From assembly GCF_019578655.1 (NCBI RefSeq), contig NC_063259.1:29685277-29749276 (forward strand): 64,000 nucleotides of DNA, written 5' to 3'. Under the pieces are notes generated by a model that saw only the letters and a list, made by a program, of their open reading frames with translations, searched no databases and was not told the origin of the DNA. Of the stretch, positions 1-13,519 are shown piece after piece. The position numbers and the translations under genes were made by a program. Source of the DNA: Ricinus communis (lineage: Eukaryota > Streptophyta > Magnoliopsida > Malpighiales > Euphorbiaceae). Numbering within the stretch: position 1 is the first letter of the stretch; each line of letters starts with the position of its first letter.

Positions 1-1509
1 AATTTATTCAATAAAAATTTTAATTAATTCTATCATTTTAAATCACAGTAATGAATTATGTTTTATTTATTTTTATTTTCAAATTTTTTATTACATGAAA
101 AAAATTATAAATATATATTATACTTAGCATTTACAACATTTATTTATGTGACTGCGACTTGAATTGATCTATAAAAATAGAATCTTCATTCTTTAGATGC
201 ATATCGATGATTTTCTAACCAACCATAGGCCTTGTGTTTCATTTTAATTGTTTTTAAAATTTAATTATTAATTTTTCTAATAAAAATACTTTTTATGGAA
301 ATTTATTTTTATTCTCCAATAAAAGATTCAACATTAAAAAAATATATATTTATATTTAATTAGTTATATAACAGTTAATTTATAGTATATGATATTATTT
401 AGTTTTAATTTTTAGTAATTTTTATTGATATTAAAGTTAAATTACTTAAAAAGCAAGCAATTATCTAATTTAAAAACTAATCCGATCCTGGCAGCAAATA
501 TTAAAGATAAAAAATGCACATTTCTCCCAAAAACAAATCCAATTCGCAAGTAAGGCTCCTCATTGATACACTTGAAAATTTTAATTCCTACTGGCTGTTC
601 ATTGATGGACACGTAGCCTCAGACAATGCTGTTGTCGTATAGTTCTAGAGAGAGAGCGACAAAAAACTTGAAGTTCCAATCCACAGAGGTATCATCTATG
701 TGACTTTTCGCTGTACGAAAATTCGAAACCCGTAGCAACTAGACACGTGTCCTCCTACGCTTGTAACCATATCCTTTCCTGACTCGGAAAGCGATTTTGT
801 TTTTGTGCATATAAATTTTCCAAGAAAGAATGAGAAGGGACTGGCTAATGCCCTTTGCCTTTCGGAATTCCATTATCGTTAAAGCTATACAAAATCGTTC
901 CTTTTTCCATTTAAAAAAAAAATGAATTATAGGTTCATTTCAGATTATATTTTGATTTAGCATATATATAAGTTTAGCATAATAAGTACCAAATTTATAT
1001 TTTTTAATTAAAACTTTTTTGCACATATTTTATGATATTTTTTATTATTTTATTTAGTTGATATATTTTTATTTTTGTTTTAATTAACGAATCAAAAAGA
1101 TATAAAAAAATAAAATGAAATAAAAAATTGATTGGCTGAAAAATATAGATTAAAAATTAAAGAATTAATAATACATTTGGCTTTCGAGACATTTAAGTTA
1201 AAATTTTTATTTAAAAAATTTAGACGCATATATTTGACTAGCAATAAATGATATAATTAACAACAAATCGTATTTTTTATTAATTTATTAATTATATGTT
1301 AATTATTTATATAAATTAATATAAAATATTTTAAGATTGAAAATTAATTTATTAATTATTATATTAATCATATAAATTTTTTAGGATTGTGGTTATTGAT
1401 TAAATAAAAAATAATTTATTGTAATATTATTAATATTAACAATATATTAAATATGAAAATTACATATCATTATTATATTTATATGTAAAAACTATGCTTA
1501 TGTGCAAAA

Positions 1510-1554
<45 letters not shown>

Positions 1555-2222
1555 TATTTATTTTTATATTTACAGTGAGTATAAGGAAATATTTAGCTTA
1601 TGTTATGTGACTCATAGCCCATCAGGCCTCGTATGAATAAAAAATAAATAAAAATACTTATATTTTCTTAATTTTCATCAAATTTATTTATTTATTATGT
1701 GTTAAAATTTTAAAAATAGAGTCTTTTTAATTTTTTTCAAAATTACAGTTTTTTTTTCACACCACAAGTTTTAAAATAGTAGTTTTGAAAAAAATTATAT
1801 AATAAAAATGATATTTGTTCTTGATTTTAGGATATTTTTAATAAGTTTCGTAAAAAAATATAATTTATTTGAAATTTCAAAGACATAGGCAGACTACTAC
1901 GAAATACATTAGAAATAAAATTATGTATTTAGAAATAAAAGCATGTATTATCGATATTAAATTTTGAAACCCTTAAAGGTAACTTTCCGTTTATATGCTA
2001 ACAAAATAAAGTTTATATGCTACAACTTTCTGTTTTTACATCATTCACACTCCTCAAGACAAAGACTCTGGCTCTTATACGGACACATTGTCTCTATCAG
2101 TAAGACTAAGCCATAATTAATGCTCAAATGAGAAAAGAAGTGATTAAAAGAATGAGAAAAATGATACAATGTTTGCTTTGTTCCTAGGTTTTCTTCAAAG
2201 TGAAAGAAAGAAACAAACAAAA
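1..2222. other. Upstream AT-rich region of the AGL6-like gene
   Basis: I see no coding exon on either strand. The stretch is very AT-rich apart from a more mixed segment at about 480-880, which holds a G-box core CACGTG at 744-749. An (AT)19 microsatellite occupies 1513-1550. The last 200 bases are presumably promoter and 5' leader of the MADS gene that starts at 2223, but I could not place a TATA box with confidence. Confidence 0.5.
1513..1550. repeat. (AT)19 microsatellite
   Basis: Uninterrupted alternating AT dinucleotides, about 38 bases, roughly 0.7 kb upstream of the AGL6-like start codon. Confidence 0.9.
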
Positions 2223-5200
2223 ATGGGTAGAGGAAAGGTAGTTTTGGAGAGAATAGAAAACAAGATCAACCGTCAAGTAACATTCTCCAAAAGAAGAAAT
2301 GGTTTGCTCAAAAAAGCCTATGAAATCTCTGTTCTTTGTGATGCTGAGGTAGCTCTCATCGTCTTTTCCAGCCGCGGCAAGCTTTTTGAGTTTGGTAGCT
2401 CTCATCTATCTAATTTTCTTTCTTTCTTTTTTGTTTCCTCTTTGCCCTTCTTGTTTGATAGATCGATGTTGGTTTCATTCTATGAGAACACATAAATATT
2501 TTTGTAGCTTCCACAAAATGACTTGAATTGATAGCTAACCTAGAGACGAAGATTTTATGACAAAAAGAGAGTTCCTGGAATCGAGGAGAAGAAGAGGGAG
2601 TATTTCCTCGATAGATAGGGTATGAGTGAGTGATAAACCAGTAGATTATTGACACGTCCTGTCGTTCCTTATAGTATCATTATCCTTCAGCAGATTGAAG
2701 CATCTCAGATCGATCTTGTCAAGTCAGAATGAGACAGCTGCTTATGTTTTGCATATCTAGGGTTTTTCACCCTCTACTTTCTCTCATCAATCTGTTTAGA
2801 TGTCCGAAACTTCAAAAACTAACTGTCTAATTGAAGACAAGAACTGACGATTATTGATAGCTAGTCTTTGTGTTTTCTTTCCCTTGTAGAGTGAAGCTAT
2901 ATTTAAAGCAAAACCATAAACTGTACGTCTCCCTTTGAATATTAGCAAATAAAGAGTGAATAAGGCCATCGAATTGGTCAGTGAAAGATGATTTGTCTTA
3001 ATTTATGAGTTAAGGGTTTTTGGTTTAGATGTTCTTAATTTCTTGAACATTCTCAATGGTGTGTTTTGGATGTGGCCAGATTACTGCAGCCGTTTGTTTC
3101 AGGTACCACCCCATGCTTTAGATTTGAGTTTCTTTTCTCTTTTCATGATCTGGATGGCGATCTATTGTTGTTGTTGTTTGCCTTTTCTGGGTATATAAGA
3201 GAATGAGACTGCTAAATGCTAATTAATAAGGCTTAAGTTTTCTGCTTTTCGTGCAAATTACAACACAATGTAAGTTGATAGATATGTGTATTTATACTGT
3301 TTAGAACATAATACACTTTTAAATAGAGTTAATGGGTCTGTATGCCTGGAGATATGTGATGATTACGTTTTGGAATCATCATCAAGCCAGTAAAAAGGAG
3401 AAACATTAGTAAGAGAATCAAGAGGATTCAAGATGAGCAGTCTCCCAAAAGAAAAATAATCCTGATCGAGTTACAAAGCATAAAGCTGGATATAGATCCA
3501 TTAACTATTCATGTGGGTAAAATCAAAACTACAAGAGTACTTCTTCCTTTCCTTTTCCTAATTTTTTCTAAGTTCTTTTCGGATTTTAACTTGATGTTTC
3601 TTTGTCACCCTTTTACGCTGGCTTAGATGTCATTGTTCCCTTGGGAATAGAAGAAATAGATTAAATAATTACTTATATCCTAGTCTGTGCTGGGTTATTA
3701 TTGTATAGTACTTAACGTCTGCTTATAATTTTAAAAAAGGATTAGTAAAATTAGAAATACATGATTACTTTATTGAACATGATTAAAACAAATTACAGTG
3801 ACCAAAACAACCTTATATATACCTATAACCAAATTTTATTTGTTGCAAAAATAATGATCCATCAAATCATTTGGTTGTATACTGAACACTCAGAAGAATA
3901 AAGAGACAGAAAACTAACGGAGGTTAAATAAATAAAATACTAAAATCTAAAATTAAAATAATCACTTTGACAATTGGTTGAATACCAAACACTTGGCAGC
4001 AAGAAGGAAAGAGAACTTGTGAATATACAAAATCTACACAATCAAGAACGATCAGTTTGATTAGTTAAAGATGTAGCAATAGACATTAGTTTCAGTTGTA
4101 AATAAAAGACAACCTAATACTTTAAGATCGCATAAGACAGAAGGTATAGCATCGATTTTTTGAACAATGGATTAAGTGAAACAGGAGATTTAATGTAAAA
4201 TAAAAACCAAGAAATATGTTTGAAATAATTGCCCACTTTTATAATTCTGTCCCTTTTTAATGTAATGTATATAAATTGTTTTGGATTTTGTACCTTTTGT
4301 TTTTTTATTTAGGAGAGGAATGGGTACATATTATGTTGGATCAAGGTTTTTATTTTATCTTTTCGTGTTTTTATTTTGGTTAGTTATGTTTCTTGAATTT
4401 TTTATTTTTTATTTTTTATTTTTTATACCAGTCTCTTTTTTTCTTTTGCTATTCTGAGTTCTTAACTCTATTTTTGCTAAATCTAAGTGAAATGAGGAAA
4501 GGGTTGCATTCTAATTATAATAAGAAAACTGAATATGAACTTTAAAATAGTGTAGATTTTTTAATAAAAAGTGAAAGGAATATTAAGGATTTCTCTAATA
4601 AAAGCCAAAGTAAGGATTTGTGTTAATAAGAGTGAAATGATTGCAAATTAAATAAAGTTAAGGGACTGGTGCTTTTTCTTGTGGTTACATAAGGAACTGT
4701 CTTTTAATGTTATTGAAAATCGAAAAATAATTTTGAAATTTAAAGGCTAACCTAAGACTCTAATTTTGCTTTAAGTTAAGGGATTGTTTGTGTAAAATTT
4801 GGTGAAAATAAATTATTGGTGTTTGGTCTATCAAAAATCATTTTAGAATCCGAATGATATTATTTCATCATAGATATTATCCATTTCTTTTTATTTTTGT
4901 ATAAATAGTAATATTAAGTGAAATAATATCATTTATATAAATATTATTTTATATGTTTGAAGCATATAATAATAATAAATTAAATATTATTATTATTGTC
5001 AATAATAAATGTATTCTGTTTTTAATTTACACTGAATTAAATAATATATAAAATTTAATTAATTCTATTGCTATTTTTGTTTTCATATTCATTCCCGAGC
5101 TTTAACTAAATATATCTAAATTTATAAAATTGATTTTGGTAATTGGTAGTTGTTGATCTCATTAATTGTTTGATTAATTGGATGAGTTTACTTCCAAATA

Positions 5201-7921
5201 ACTTCCTTACTTTCCATAGCTCCTTGTTATGTACATTGCTTGGCCTCTCCGTACCGCTACCAGTAATTGCTCCTAAAACTATTCCATCTCCCCATTATTC
5301 TCAATTACCAAAATATTCTTAAAATTTCTTCAATACTTCTTTCTTCTTCTTCTTCTGTTTTCTTTTTTTCCAATTGTCAGTTGCTGGCTCTAATTGTTTT
5401 TCCACCATGGTTTCAACTGTCAGTTATTTTTGTAGGCGGCCTGGGAACAACGTCCTGGCCTCCATTAGTAGAGTTTTGTTAATTATTGGATAGGTACATG
5501 CTGATGTTGCTCCTTTGAATTTTCCATCATATTAGCCAAACTTTGATTGATAGACAAGAATATATGTTATGATGTTCTGTCCCCTCTTAATATTATAAAT
5601 AAAAAAAATGAGCAGATTGGTAATTTTACCTTGGTTCCTAATAATAGGATCTATTGGAACTTTATATGCTTTCGGGGGAGTTGGACCTCAATCATTATAT
5701 GCATCATAAACATCTATACGAATATTTGTATGTGAATTTGAATTCAAATTCACATACAAATATTCGTATAGATGTTTATGATGCATATATATAATTTATT
5801 AGATACAATCTCGTTCTAGTCACTAATTAGATTTTATTTTTTTGTTTTTGTATCCGGATTAGTATGATTAAAACCCTTGACCGATATCGAACAAGACCTT
5901 ATTGAAGATGAAACACAGGTGTGTTTTGAATATTTCTTGAGGTGATTTTCATATTCTTTGACATGTTATTGCTGCAGAATATTACAAATTTATTTCGTTA
6001 CTTATGAAAAGGGGCATTACTCATGCTTTAAAATATTTGCCATATCTTTTTATGGATCAAATACAGAATTTATATCACGAGGTCACAAGATTGAAGACGA
6101 AATATGAATCTCTTCAATGCTGTCAGAGGTCATTTAGCATTCTAGTTTCTTTCATTTTCTTTATAAACAATACCTTCAAAAAATATATATATACTAAATT
6201 TTCTTAATTATTTAACTGGTGACACTGATACAAACATTTCTGTAAAGTCATTTGCTTGGGGAAGAACTTGGACCGCTTAGTGTGAAAGAACTGCAAAAGA
6301 TCGAAAAACAGCTAGATAGGACTCTCTCACAAGCCCGACAAAGGAAGGTACGTACTAATCTTTACATGCATTTATAGTTTAATTCCTTAAAAAACCCGAC
6401 TGCTTTATGGAATTAAACAAAACTGTATTTAAACAGTTGGTATTAGGGCAAATTGTTTCAAATACAAGTGCATGTGCTTATTTCTGAATATACATATTAT
6501 AGTTTATATTGTTAAGCAGATTGAACCTTCTTTCTTTTTTCCCCCTCTTATCATGATAAGATCGCTCAACCACAGACTCTTTTTGTTGCATGAATTTCTG
6601 CTTACATGCCTCATTAGTTTTTATACTATTTGAAAAGTTTTTTCCTATTATATTTTATCAAGTATTCATAATCATAACAGAACGTACTTTAGACTTCACT
6701 TGTAATTGTCTCAATTCATTTGAGTGATAAAATTTGATGCAGATGAAGTAAATTTCTTTTTCTTGTCTTTTTGCTTTCTCTTATAAATGCAGACACAATT
6801 GCTAGTAGAAAGAATGGAAGAACTGCGCAAAAAGGTAAAGCTGTTCTTTTATTAATGGCAATGCAATTCTGATAGTGATGTTTGCATGATGGATTCAATC
6901 TGAACCTCTTGCTGACTCTTTGGAAGAAACAAATTAAGGATTTGAGAATTAAGTTTTCACTTTCAGACGGACCAATTTTGCTATCACATTAAAAATGGCA
7001 ATGTTTTAGCTGCTTCACACAGCCTTACTGCCTGAATCTCTTCGGCTTGTTCTCGTATTATCCACTGCCCAAATTTGAAGTTGAGTGCGTTAACGTCATC
7101 CACTTCTTGCTTGTGCAGTTTTACCTCTGCATTCCATATTCAAAGATCTTATTATCCACGGCTGCCAATTTAATCATTAAAGTTTCATTATAGCTAGTGC
7201 TTAATTTAACACCAACAATTGCATAACAAGCACTGTAATAGATACTCTTCTGACACTGCTCATAGCCTTTTTCACAGGAGCATGATCTTGGCGAAGAAAA
7301 CAAACAGCTCAAGATTAAGGTCTTATTTATGTCGTGGAATAGAATTTGTATTTGTATATATGAAGTTGATTTTTCGACTGTTCTAAAAGTTGAATATTCA
7401 GCTGGAAGAAGGACAATGTCTAGAAGCTGACGTAGGAGGCCCAGTCAAGACGGCAGCAAATAAGCAGCACCCTTCAAAATCTAATCATTCTGAACAGCAG
7501 ATGCGGTACACAGTTTCTTTCCCTAACTGTTTTTAGAATGTAATCCACTCAATTATCAAACTCTATGCAATTCTGAATTTGGGATTCATTTAACTACCGG
7601 ATTGAAATGGATACTAATGATTTAATTATTATTACACCCTTTCTTTATTATTTGAAGAATCTGTTGTATAAACAGATCGATTGATATACCATTTTGAGCA
7701 AGTTTTTTAATTTTGAAAGCTGCTCTCGATTGAGTATAATTGCAAAGAAATAATATAAAATCATTACCGGATTTAGAGAACACAAGCAGGATGTTTAACT
7801 AACAATTTATTTTTTTAATAGGTACCATCAGTTTATTCCGCAAGTACAAACCTTTGATGCGAGGAAAGTTGGCCGGAGTGATCCTGCTCCGGGATGGCTC
7901 GGTTGGAGTTTCGATTCTTGA
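2223..7921 (+). pseudogene. AGL6-like MIKC MADS-box gene with damaged exon 2
   Basis: MIKC-type MADS transcription factor, normally nuclear and binding CArG boxes as dimers or tetramers. Exon 1 (2223-2394) encodes a normal MADS domain starting [20 protein letters not shown]. Downstream exons are clean: 6067-6128 (62 nt), 6248-6347 (100 nt), 6793-6834 and 7278-7319 (42 nt each), 7402-7505, and 7822-7921 ending in TGA. The 62/100/42/42 pattern is standard for MIKC K-domains. [16 protein letters not shown] and QARQRKTQLLVERMEELRKK place it with AGL6. Exon 2 (5863-5918) is the problem. The motif IKTLDRYR is in one frame, which hits TGA at 5903-5905. The EDETQ end that joins correctly to exon 3 is in another frame, which hits TGA at 5865-5867. 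Splicing at an internal AG (5894-5895) would give a 23-nt exon in frame, skipping most of the I domain. So this is a recent pseudogene, an unusually spliced gene, or carries a sequence error. Confidence 0.72.
5696..5789. repeat. 94-bp perfect palindrome, 47-bp arms, no spacer
   Basis: The arms 5696-5742 and 5743-5789 are exact reverse complements and meet at GAATTC (5740-5745). Pairing breaks at the next base on each side. It lies in intron 1 of the AGL6-like gene, about 73 bases before the damaged exon 2. RNA from either strand would fold into a 47-bp perfect hairpin with essentially no loop. Confidence 0.97.
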
Positions 7922-10124
7922 ACATGCAATTATGCAAAGTTCCATCTGAAAAAATGTGTTCGATTACTGTCAAAAGGTGCCCATGAATAGAATTCTTACC
8001 TAAATAATATCGATTCTACCAAAGTTTCTAATTTAAGAACCAATAAAGCACGTGTTTCATTCTGTAATTTATCACTATATATAGTTTATTTATTATAAGT
8101 GTATGGAGTTATCTATGTTAATAATTTAGCCTAATACAGTATTCCATGTCATTATTATTATTATTTATTTTCTAAATTACCATTATAAGATACTAGAAAT
8201 TAAAAATAATAATAATAATAATAATAAAAGGATGAGATGCACGTGAAATCTGACCAGTTCATTTGAAAAGCTAAATCTTTTATCAGTAGAAGTTCACAAG
8301 AATAACGAAATATGAAATTGTGAGGCAAACAAATTGCTTTTTTAAGAAAAAAATATTATATTTTAACAAAACAAAGGCAATTTTTTCAAAATGAAAATTG
8401 ATGTTCTGAGATCTAATGCCAGTTCTAAATCCAATGGTGGACAGCTGCCATAACCATGGGAACCCAAACCCACCGGCAGACGCTGCGGTATTTGTTTGGA
8501 TTTGCTAAAAGTAACTTTGCATCTTACTTTCCACCAAAAAGTTTATCTCATTAAAAAATTAAATAAAATAAAATAAAAATATTCCAGAGCTTATATTTTA
8601 ATTAACGTTCTAAATATTTCTGTATGTCTATAATTAATGTTAAGAAATGCAAGCATGAAATTGATTCTGAGGTTATAGCATTTGATTTTAAGATCATAAA
8701 ATAATAATATATGTTGGATTTCAATTTAAATGGATTAAAAAGAATTTCACGAACAAAAATCTCCTTAGATTCTTTTTGGCTTCAACTGAAAAATTTTCAA
8801 AAGTTTATAAGGGAAATAAGTAGTAGAAGAAGAAAATACAGGGTGAAAAAATAGGATAATTGCTTGATTAGTCTATATTTCTAATTAATGTCAATATTTT
8901 AATTTTATTTTTTTAGTATCGAAATTTTAATTTTTATTATAAATAACAGTAATCATTAGAAATCCGTTCAATTTTTGATGACGTGAAAGGCAGAGCTCCA
9001 AGTCAGCGTCTCATTTATCATCCACTACTTTTCAATAAATTGCTATGTTGGTATTTAAATTTTACTAGTTTTGTCCAAATAGCATTAATTTTTTAATTTG
9101 TTTCTTTTTACTATTAAATTCATTATTTTTATTTCAATTAACGATAGCTGATGGAAATTCGTCTAAAAGTTATTTTCTATACGAGTTAAGAACTCGCCAA
9201 TATTTGACAATTTGTCTAGACCACTAACATATTCAATAGCCAAACCACTATTCCACACTCACAAAACACTACTTTTGAATAATCGGAATCCATGTTTCTC
9301 CGGATCTTTAGGAACAGATAATACATGGAAATAACTAGCACTTCTCTTATAAATACTCATTTAAAATATTAATGAAAGAGTAATACTAATATAATCCTTC
9401 AATATTATTCCTTAAACCCTTGAAACAAATTAAATTGTTACTACCTTACACTTTTGGTGACACTGGTAGTCATTGAATTTTTGATAATTTTTTGTTGATG
9501 TGGCAGCCAGAAATTTACTTAAACATTACACTAATTAGCACATTAACAAAAAAATCATAAGAATCCTAAAAGGTACCATTAATTAAAACATAAATAATGA
9601 ATATGGTACTAAAAATAAATAAATTGAAAAATTAATACTATTGAGATATAAGTGAAAAATATCCGATACCAACAATATAATTTATTTAAAATAAAGTATG
9701 ACGTGAACGGTGTGTGAAATGCTGATGTAGAGTTCTGTCCTCCACGTTATTAAAAATTAAATAAATTCTTAATAGATATCATTATCTCTGTAATAAAAAT
9801 TAAAATTTTAGTATAAAAAAAAATTAAAAATATTAATATCAATTAGAAATATAAACCATAATTTTAGTACCGCGATATTTAACCGTAAAGGAAAAATATA
9901 AAAGCAGTACAAACAATGTGTCTCGAGAAAAACTGTAATAAGTCAGGTTTGAACGTTCCTTGAGAAGATCCTAACACTAGTATACAATACAACCACCTCC
10001 TCCTTACTTCTCCATCTTCTTTTTATCTCACCAGCACCTACTCTTTTTCCTCTCTAACACTGCTGTTCTTGCTCCAATATTTCTTCCTTCTTCTTTTAGT
10101 TGATCTCACTGTTTCAACGCTTCA
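7922..10124. other. Intergenic region between AGL6-like gene and fructokinase
   Basis: 3' flank of the MADS gene, AT-rich spacer with an (AAT)n tract near 8207-8228, then the promoter and pyrimidine-rich 5' leader of the fructokinase gene (about 9980-10124). I see no exon, hairpin or element end that I can support. Confidence 0.5.
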
Positions 10125-13100
10125 ATGGCTCACAATCACATTCCAGGTGTTTCTTTCTTCTTTTCTCTTTTTTTTTTTTGTTAATTACCTTTCCTTTTTC
10201 ATCTTTACATGTATATTCATTTTCTCTAATTTGGCTTTCTTATCTGTTTATCGTTTGCCTTTCTTGATTCATTTTCTTTCAACTTTTTGATGTCCTTCCA
10301 ATCCTTTTTCTTATCTGGGTTCTTTCGCTTTTTTTGTTTGTTCCAAGAAAGACTGTTCTGTTTTTGTTCCTTCTTTATTATTGAGTTTCTTTATTGGGTT
10401 TGTTTTCTTAGATCTTTCTGTTTGTGCTTTTGGTTTTGTTTTGTTTTCTTGATCCCGTATGCAGTTTTTGAGCTTTGTCCAGTGAATATACTGTTAAGAC
10501 ACCTTAACAAGTAATATGTGTTTTTATTCTATTAGATATTTATCAGATTGGCAATTAACAAGTGCTTTGAGTTTCAAATCGTATTAATAGTCTTGTTCCT
10601 TGTTCACTAAACGTCAATGGAATCAAGAAGGCGGCACAGCATTTTCTTGACTTCAATTTGGTAAGTGTTTTTGAATCCGTTTCAGTTTATACTGATGTGG
10701 TACAATTGGGGATATGCAGGTGATTCTAAAGATCATGCCTCAAATACAAACGGAGGGTCTCAAGATAACAAATACAAAGTTATTTGCTTTGGGGAAATGT
10801 TGATCGATTTTGTGCCTACAGTTGGTGGAGTTTCACTAGCTGAAGCACCTGCTTTCAAGAAGGCTCCTGGGGGTGCTCCTGCTAATGTGGCTGTTTGCAT
10901 ATCAAGACTTGGTGGTTCATCAGCTTTTATAGGCAAGGTGCGTTTAAATATAGTTTGGTCTTTCTCATATTGGGTCCCCTTTATTCCTTAATGCATGCCT
11001 TACGTTTGAGCTTTCAATTTCTGCTTGAATATATGCAACAGAAAATCATGCAATGAAATATACAAGAAGAAGAAATGTAAACACAACAGTTTTAATTACC
11101 ATAATCGTGCAATGAAATATACAAATTTTTGTTAATATGGAATGAACATTTTTTCAATTTTCCATTTGGTTATGTAATGGAAAAACTAAATTAATAGTGC
11201 TAGTCCTGCGATCTTATTTCTTAATATTCAGTGCCTGATCTAGATTCGATCGGCTGAATTATGGTTCAAATAATGGTTTTTGCTGTTACAGACTTTTTAT
11301 AATATTGTAACCAAATGGGTTTTGAAATTCCAGGCTATACTTTCTGTTGCATAGTCTCAGCGCATTTCTTCTCTGTAAGCTATGAACAATTTTGTAGTCC
11401 ATTGATTCCTTGCTTCTCATATAGAGATGGTTCTATTATCTGTCATTTGTATTGCAGCTAGGTGATGATGATTTTGGTTACATGTTGTCTGACATATTAA
11501 AAGAAAACAATGTTGATAATTCTGGTGTACGATTTGAAACAAATGCAAGGACTGCATTGGCATTCGTTACTCTCAGAGCTGATGGTGAACGTGAATTCTT
11601 ATTTTTCCGTCATCCAAGTGCAGACATGCTCCTTCACGAGTCAGAACTAGATATAAATCTGCTAAAGCAGGTCTAATTTTCTATCTATTGTCTTAGCAAG
11701 GAAGTTTAGTGTTAGGTAATATAACTAAAAAGAGAATACTAATTCCTGCAGGGTATCTATTTGTTATTTATTTCCAAATACATATTGATTGCAGGCAAAG
11801 ATCTTTCATTATGGTTCTATTAGTTTGATTTCGGAACCATGCAAGTCAGCTCATCTTGCTGCAATGAAGATTGCCAAAAGCTCTGGCAGCATCCTTTCTT
11901 ATGATCCAAATTTGAGGTTGGCATTATGGCCATCACCAGAGGCTGCTAGGGATGGAATAATGAGTATATGGGAACAAGCTGATGTAATCAAGGTATATTT
12001 ATTCAAATAAACGATTGTCAACCTATTGCCTAAGTACAAATTTACCATCTCGTATCTTTTCTTTTCTTTTTTTTTTTTTTTCAAATTTCTTGGTTGTGCG
12101 TTGCATATGCACATGTAAGACTATCACAGATCAGCAGGCCAGTTCACTTTCTATAACTCATTTTGGTGGTCTTATGAATGGCAGATGAGTGAGGACGAAA
12201 TTTCATTTTTAACTGGAGGTGACGATCCTAATGATGATAATATAGTCTTAAAGAAGCTTTTTCATCCTAATCTGAAACTTTTGGTTGTAACTGAGGGCTC
12301 AGAAGGCTGCAGATACTACACCAAGGTAAGCTTATCACTTATCATTTTGACACCTATTATTTCATATTAAGCATCTCAGTAAAGGCAGTCAAAAATCTAA
12401 AATTTGGACACAGCTGAACTGAGGACAAAGTCAAAGTCCTTCTAAGGTTGTTTAGTATGTTTTGCTGGAACCTCTCTCTCTGTGTTATTAAGTCAATGTG
12501 TGTGCCTGATTTCTATAAAAGAAGTCTTTGGGATGGTTAGCATTATATGCTTGTCTTCTGTGCGGAATATGGAATCAGTAATGATTTGACTGCTTTTCTT
12601 CAGTAATAATGTGCACATACACTTTTAAAAAGTGAGTAAAACCTGTTCAGTTAGATCTTTCCTTCTTTTTATGGACATGATCAATGTTTCATTACAGAAT
12701 TAAAATCAACATAACCTAATGCAGGAATTCAAAGGCAGGGTTGCTGGTGTTAAAGTGAAACCCGTTGACACAACTGGTGCAGGTGATGCGTTCGTTGGTG
12801 GGATTCTGAGCAGCCTAGCAACTGATGTTAGTCTCCTTAAGGTAATATTAGTTCTTATTGCATGAACTGAGAGGAATGATTTACGTCATATCTTTATTTG
12901 CCATCAAGTCCTTACAACCTTCTCACTTAAAGGTGTTTCTTCGGTAACAGAACGTCAAAACATTACTATTCTAGGCTGCAAGATAACTTTCCTTATACAT
13001 TCTAGTCTGTCTCTTTAACAGTGGTTTTTTCCTTTGTTGTTGGGTGCGCGTGTGTGTGGCCATTGATGAATTTACTAGCTCAAATTTGAATGTCAGGTTT

Positions 13101-13519
13101 GCTATGTCATATCACTAGTTTGAGTTTTTAACTTTGACCTCTGGTGAGACAGTTTATATATGATGCAGTTACTGAATCTATTGAATAATCATCCACCCCA
13201 ACGTTTGAGTTTTCTAGTTGTCTAGTGCTTAAACTCTGAATTATTTATAAATTTTCTTAAACCCTGACCTCTATAAAACCATATGAAAACTTAAGCTCCA
13301 TGGTGGTACTGTTTCATGTTACTCATTATTTCTAGTTCTTTTTGGATCCAAATTGAACCTGTTCTACAATATCATCTTGTGCAGGATGAGAAGAGGTTAA
13401 GAGAAGCTCTTCTATTTGCGAATGCCTGTGGTGCTGCCACAGTAACAGAGAGAGGTGCAATCCCTGCACTACCCACCAAAGAAGCGGTCCTCAAACTAAT
13501 AGAGAAAGTCTCTACTTGA
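10125..13519 (+). CDS. Fructokinase (pfkB family), seven exons
   Basis: Cytosolic-type plant fructokinase: phosphorylates fructose to fructose 6-phosphate with ATP, feeding sucrose-derived fructose into glycolysis and starch synthesis. Exons 10125-10146, 10720-10937, 11458-11670, 11795-11992, 12185-12325, 12725-12841 and 13385-13519 join in frame to 347 residues, the usual family length with a short N-terminal extension. The first exon is tiny (MAHNHIP plus one base) and its ATG was chosen because it splices in phase to the second. Visible motifs are the pfkB N-terminal [16 protein letters not shown] (about residues 58-73), the DPNLR substrate-lid region in exon 4, and the C-terminal [12 protein letters not shown] with the catalytic Asp near residue 285. 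No plastid transit peptide is apparent. All splice sites are GT-AG. Arabidopsis At5g51830 is, from memory, the positional counterpart. Confidence 0.95.
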
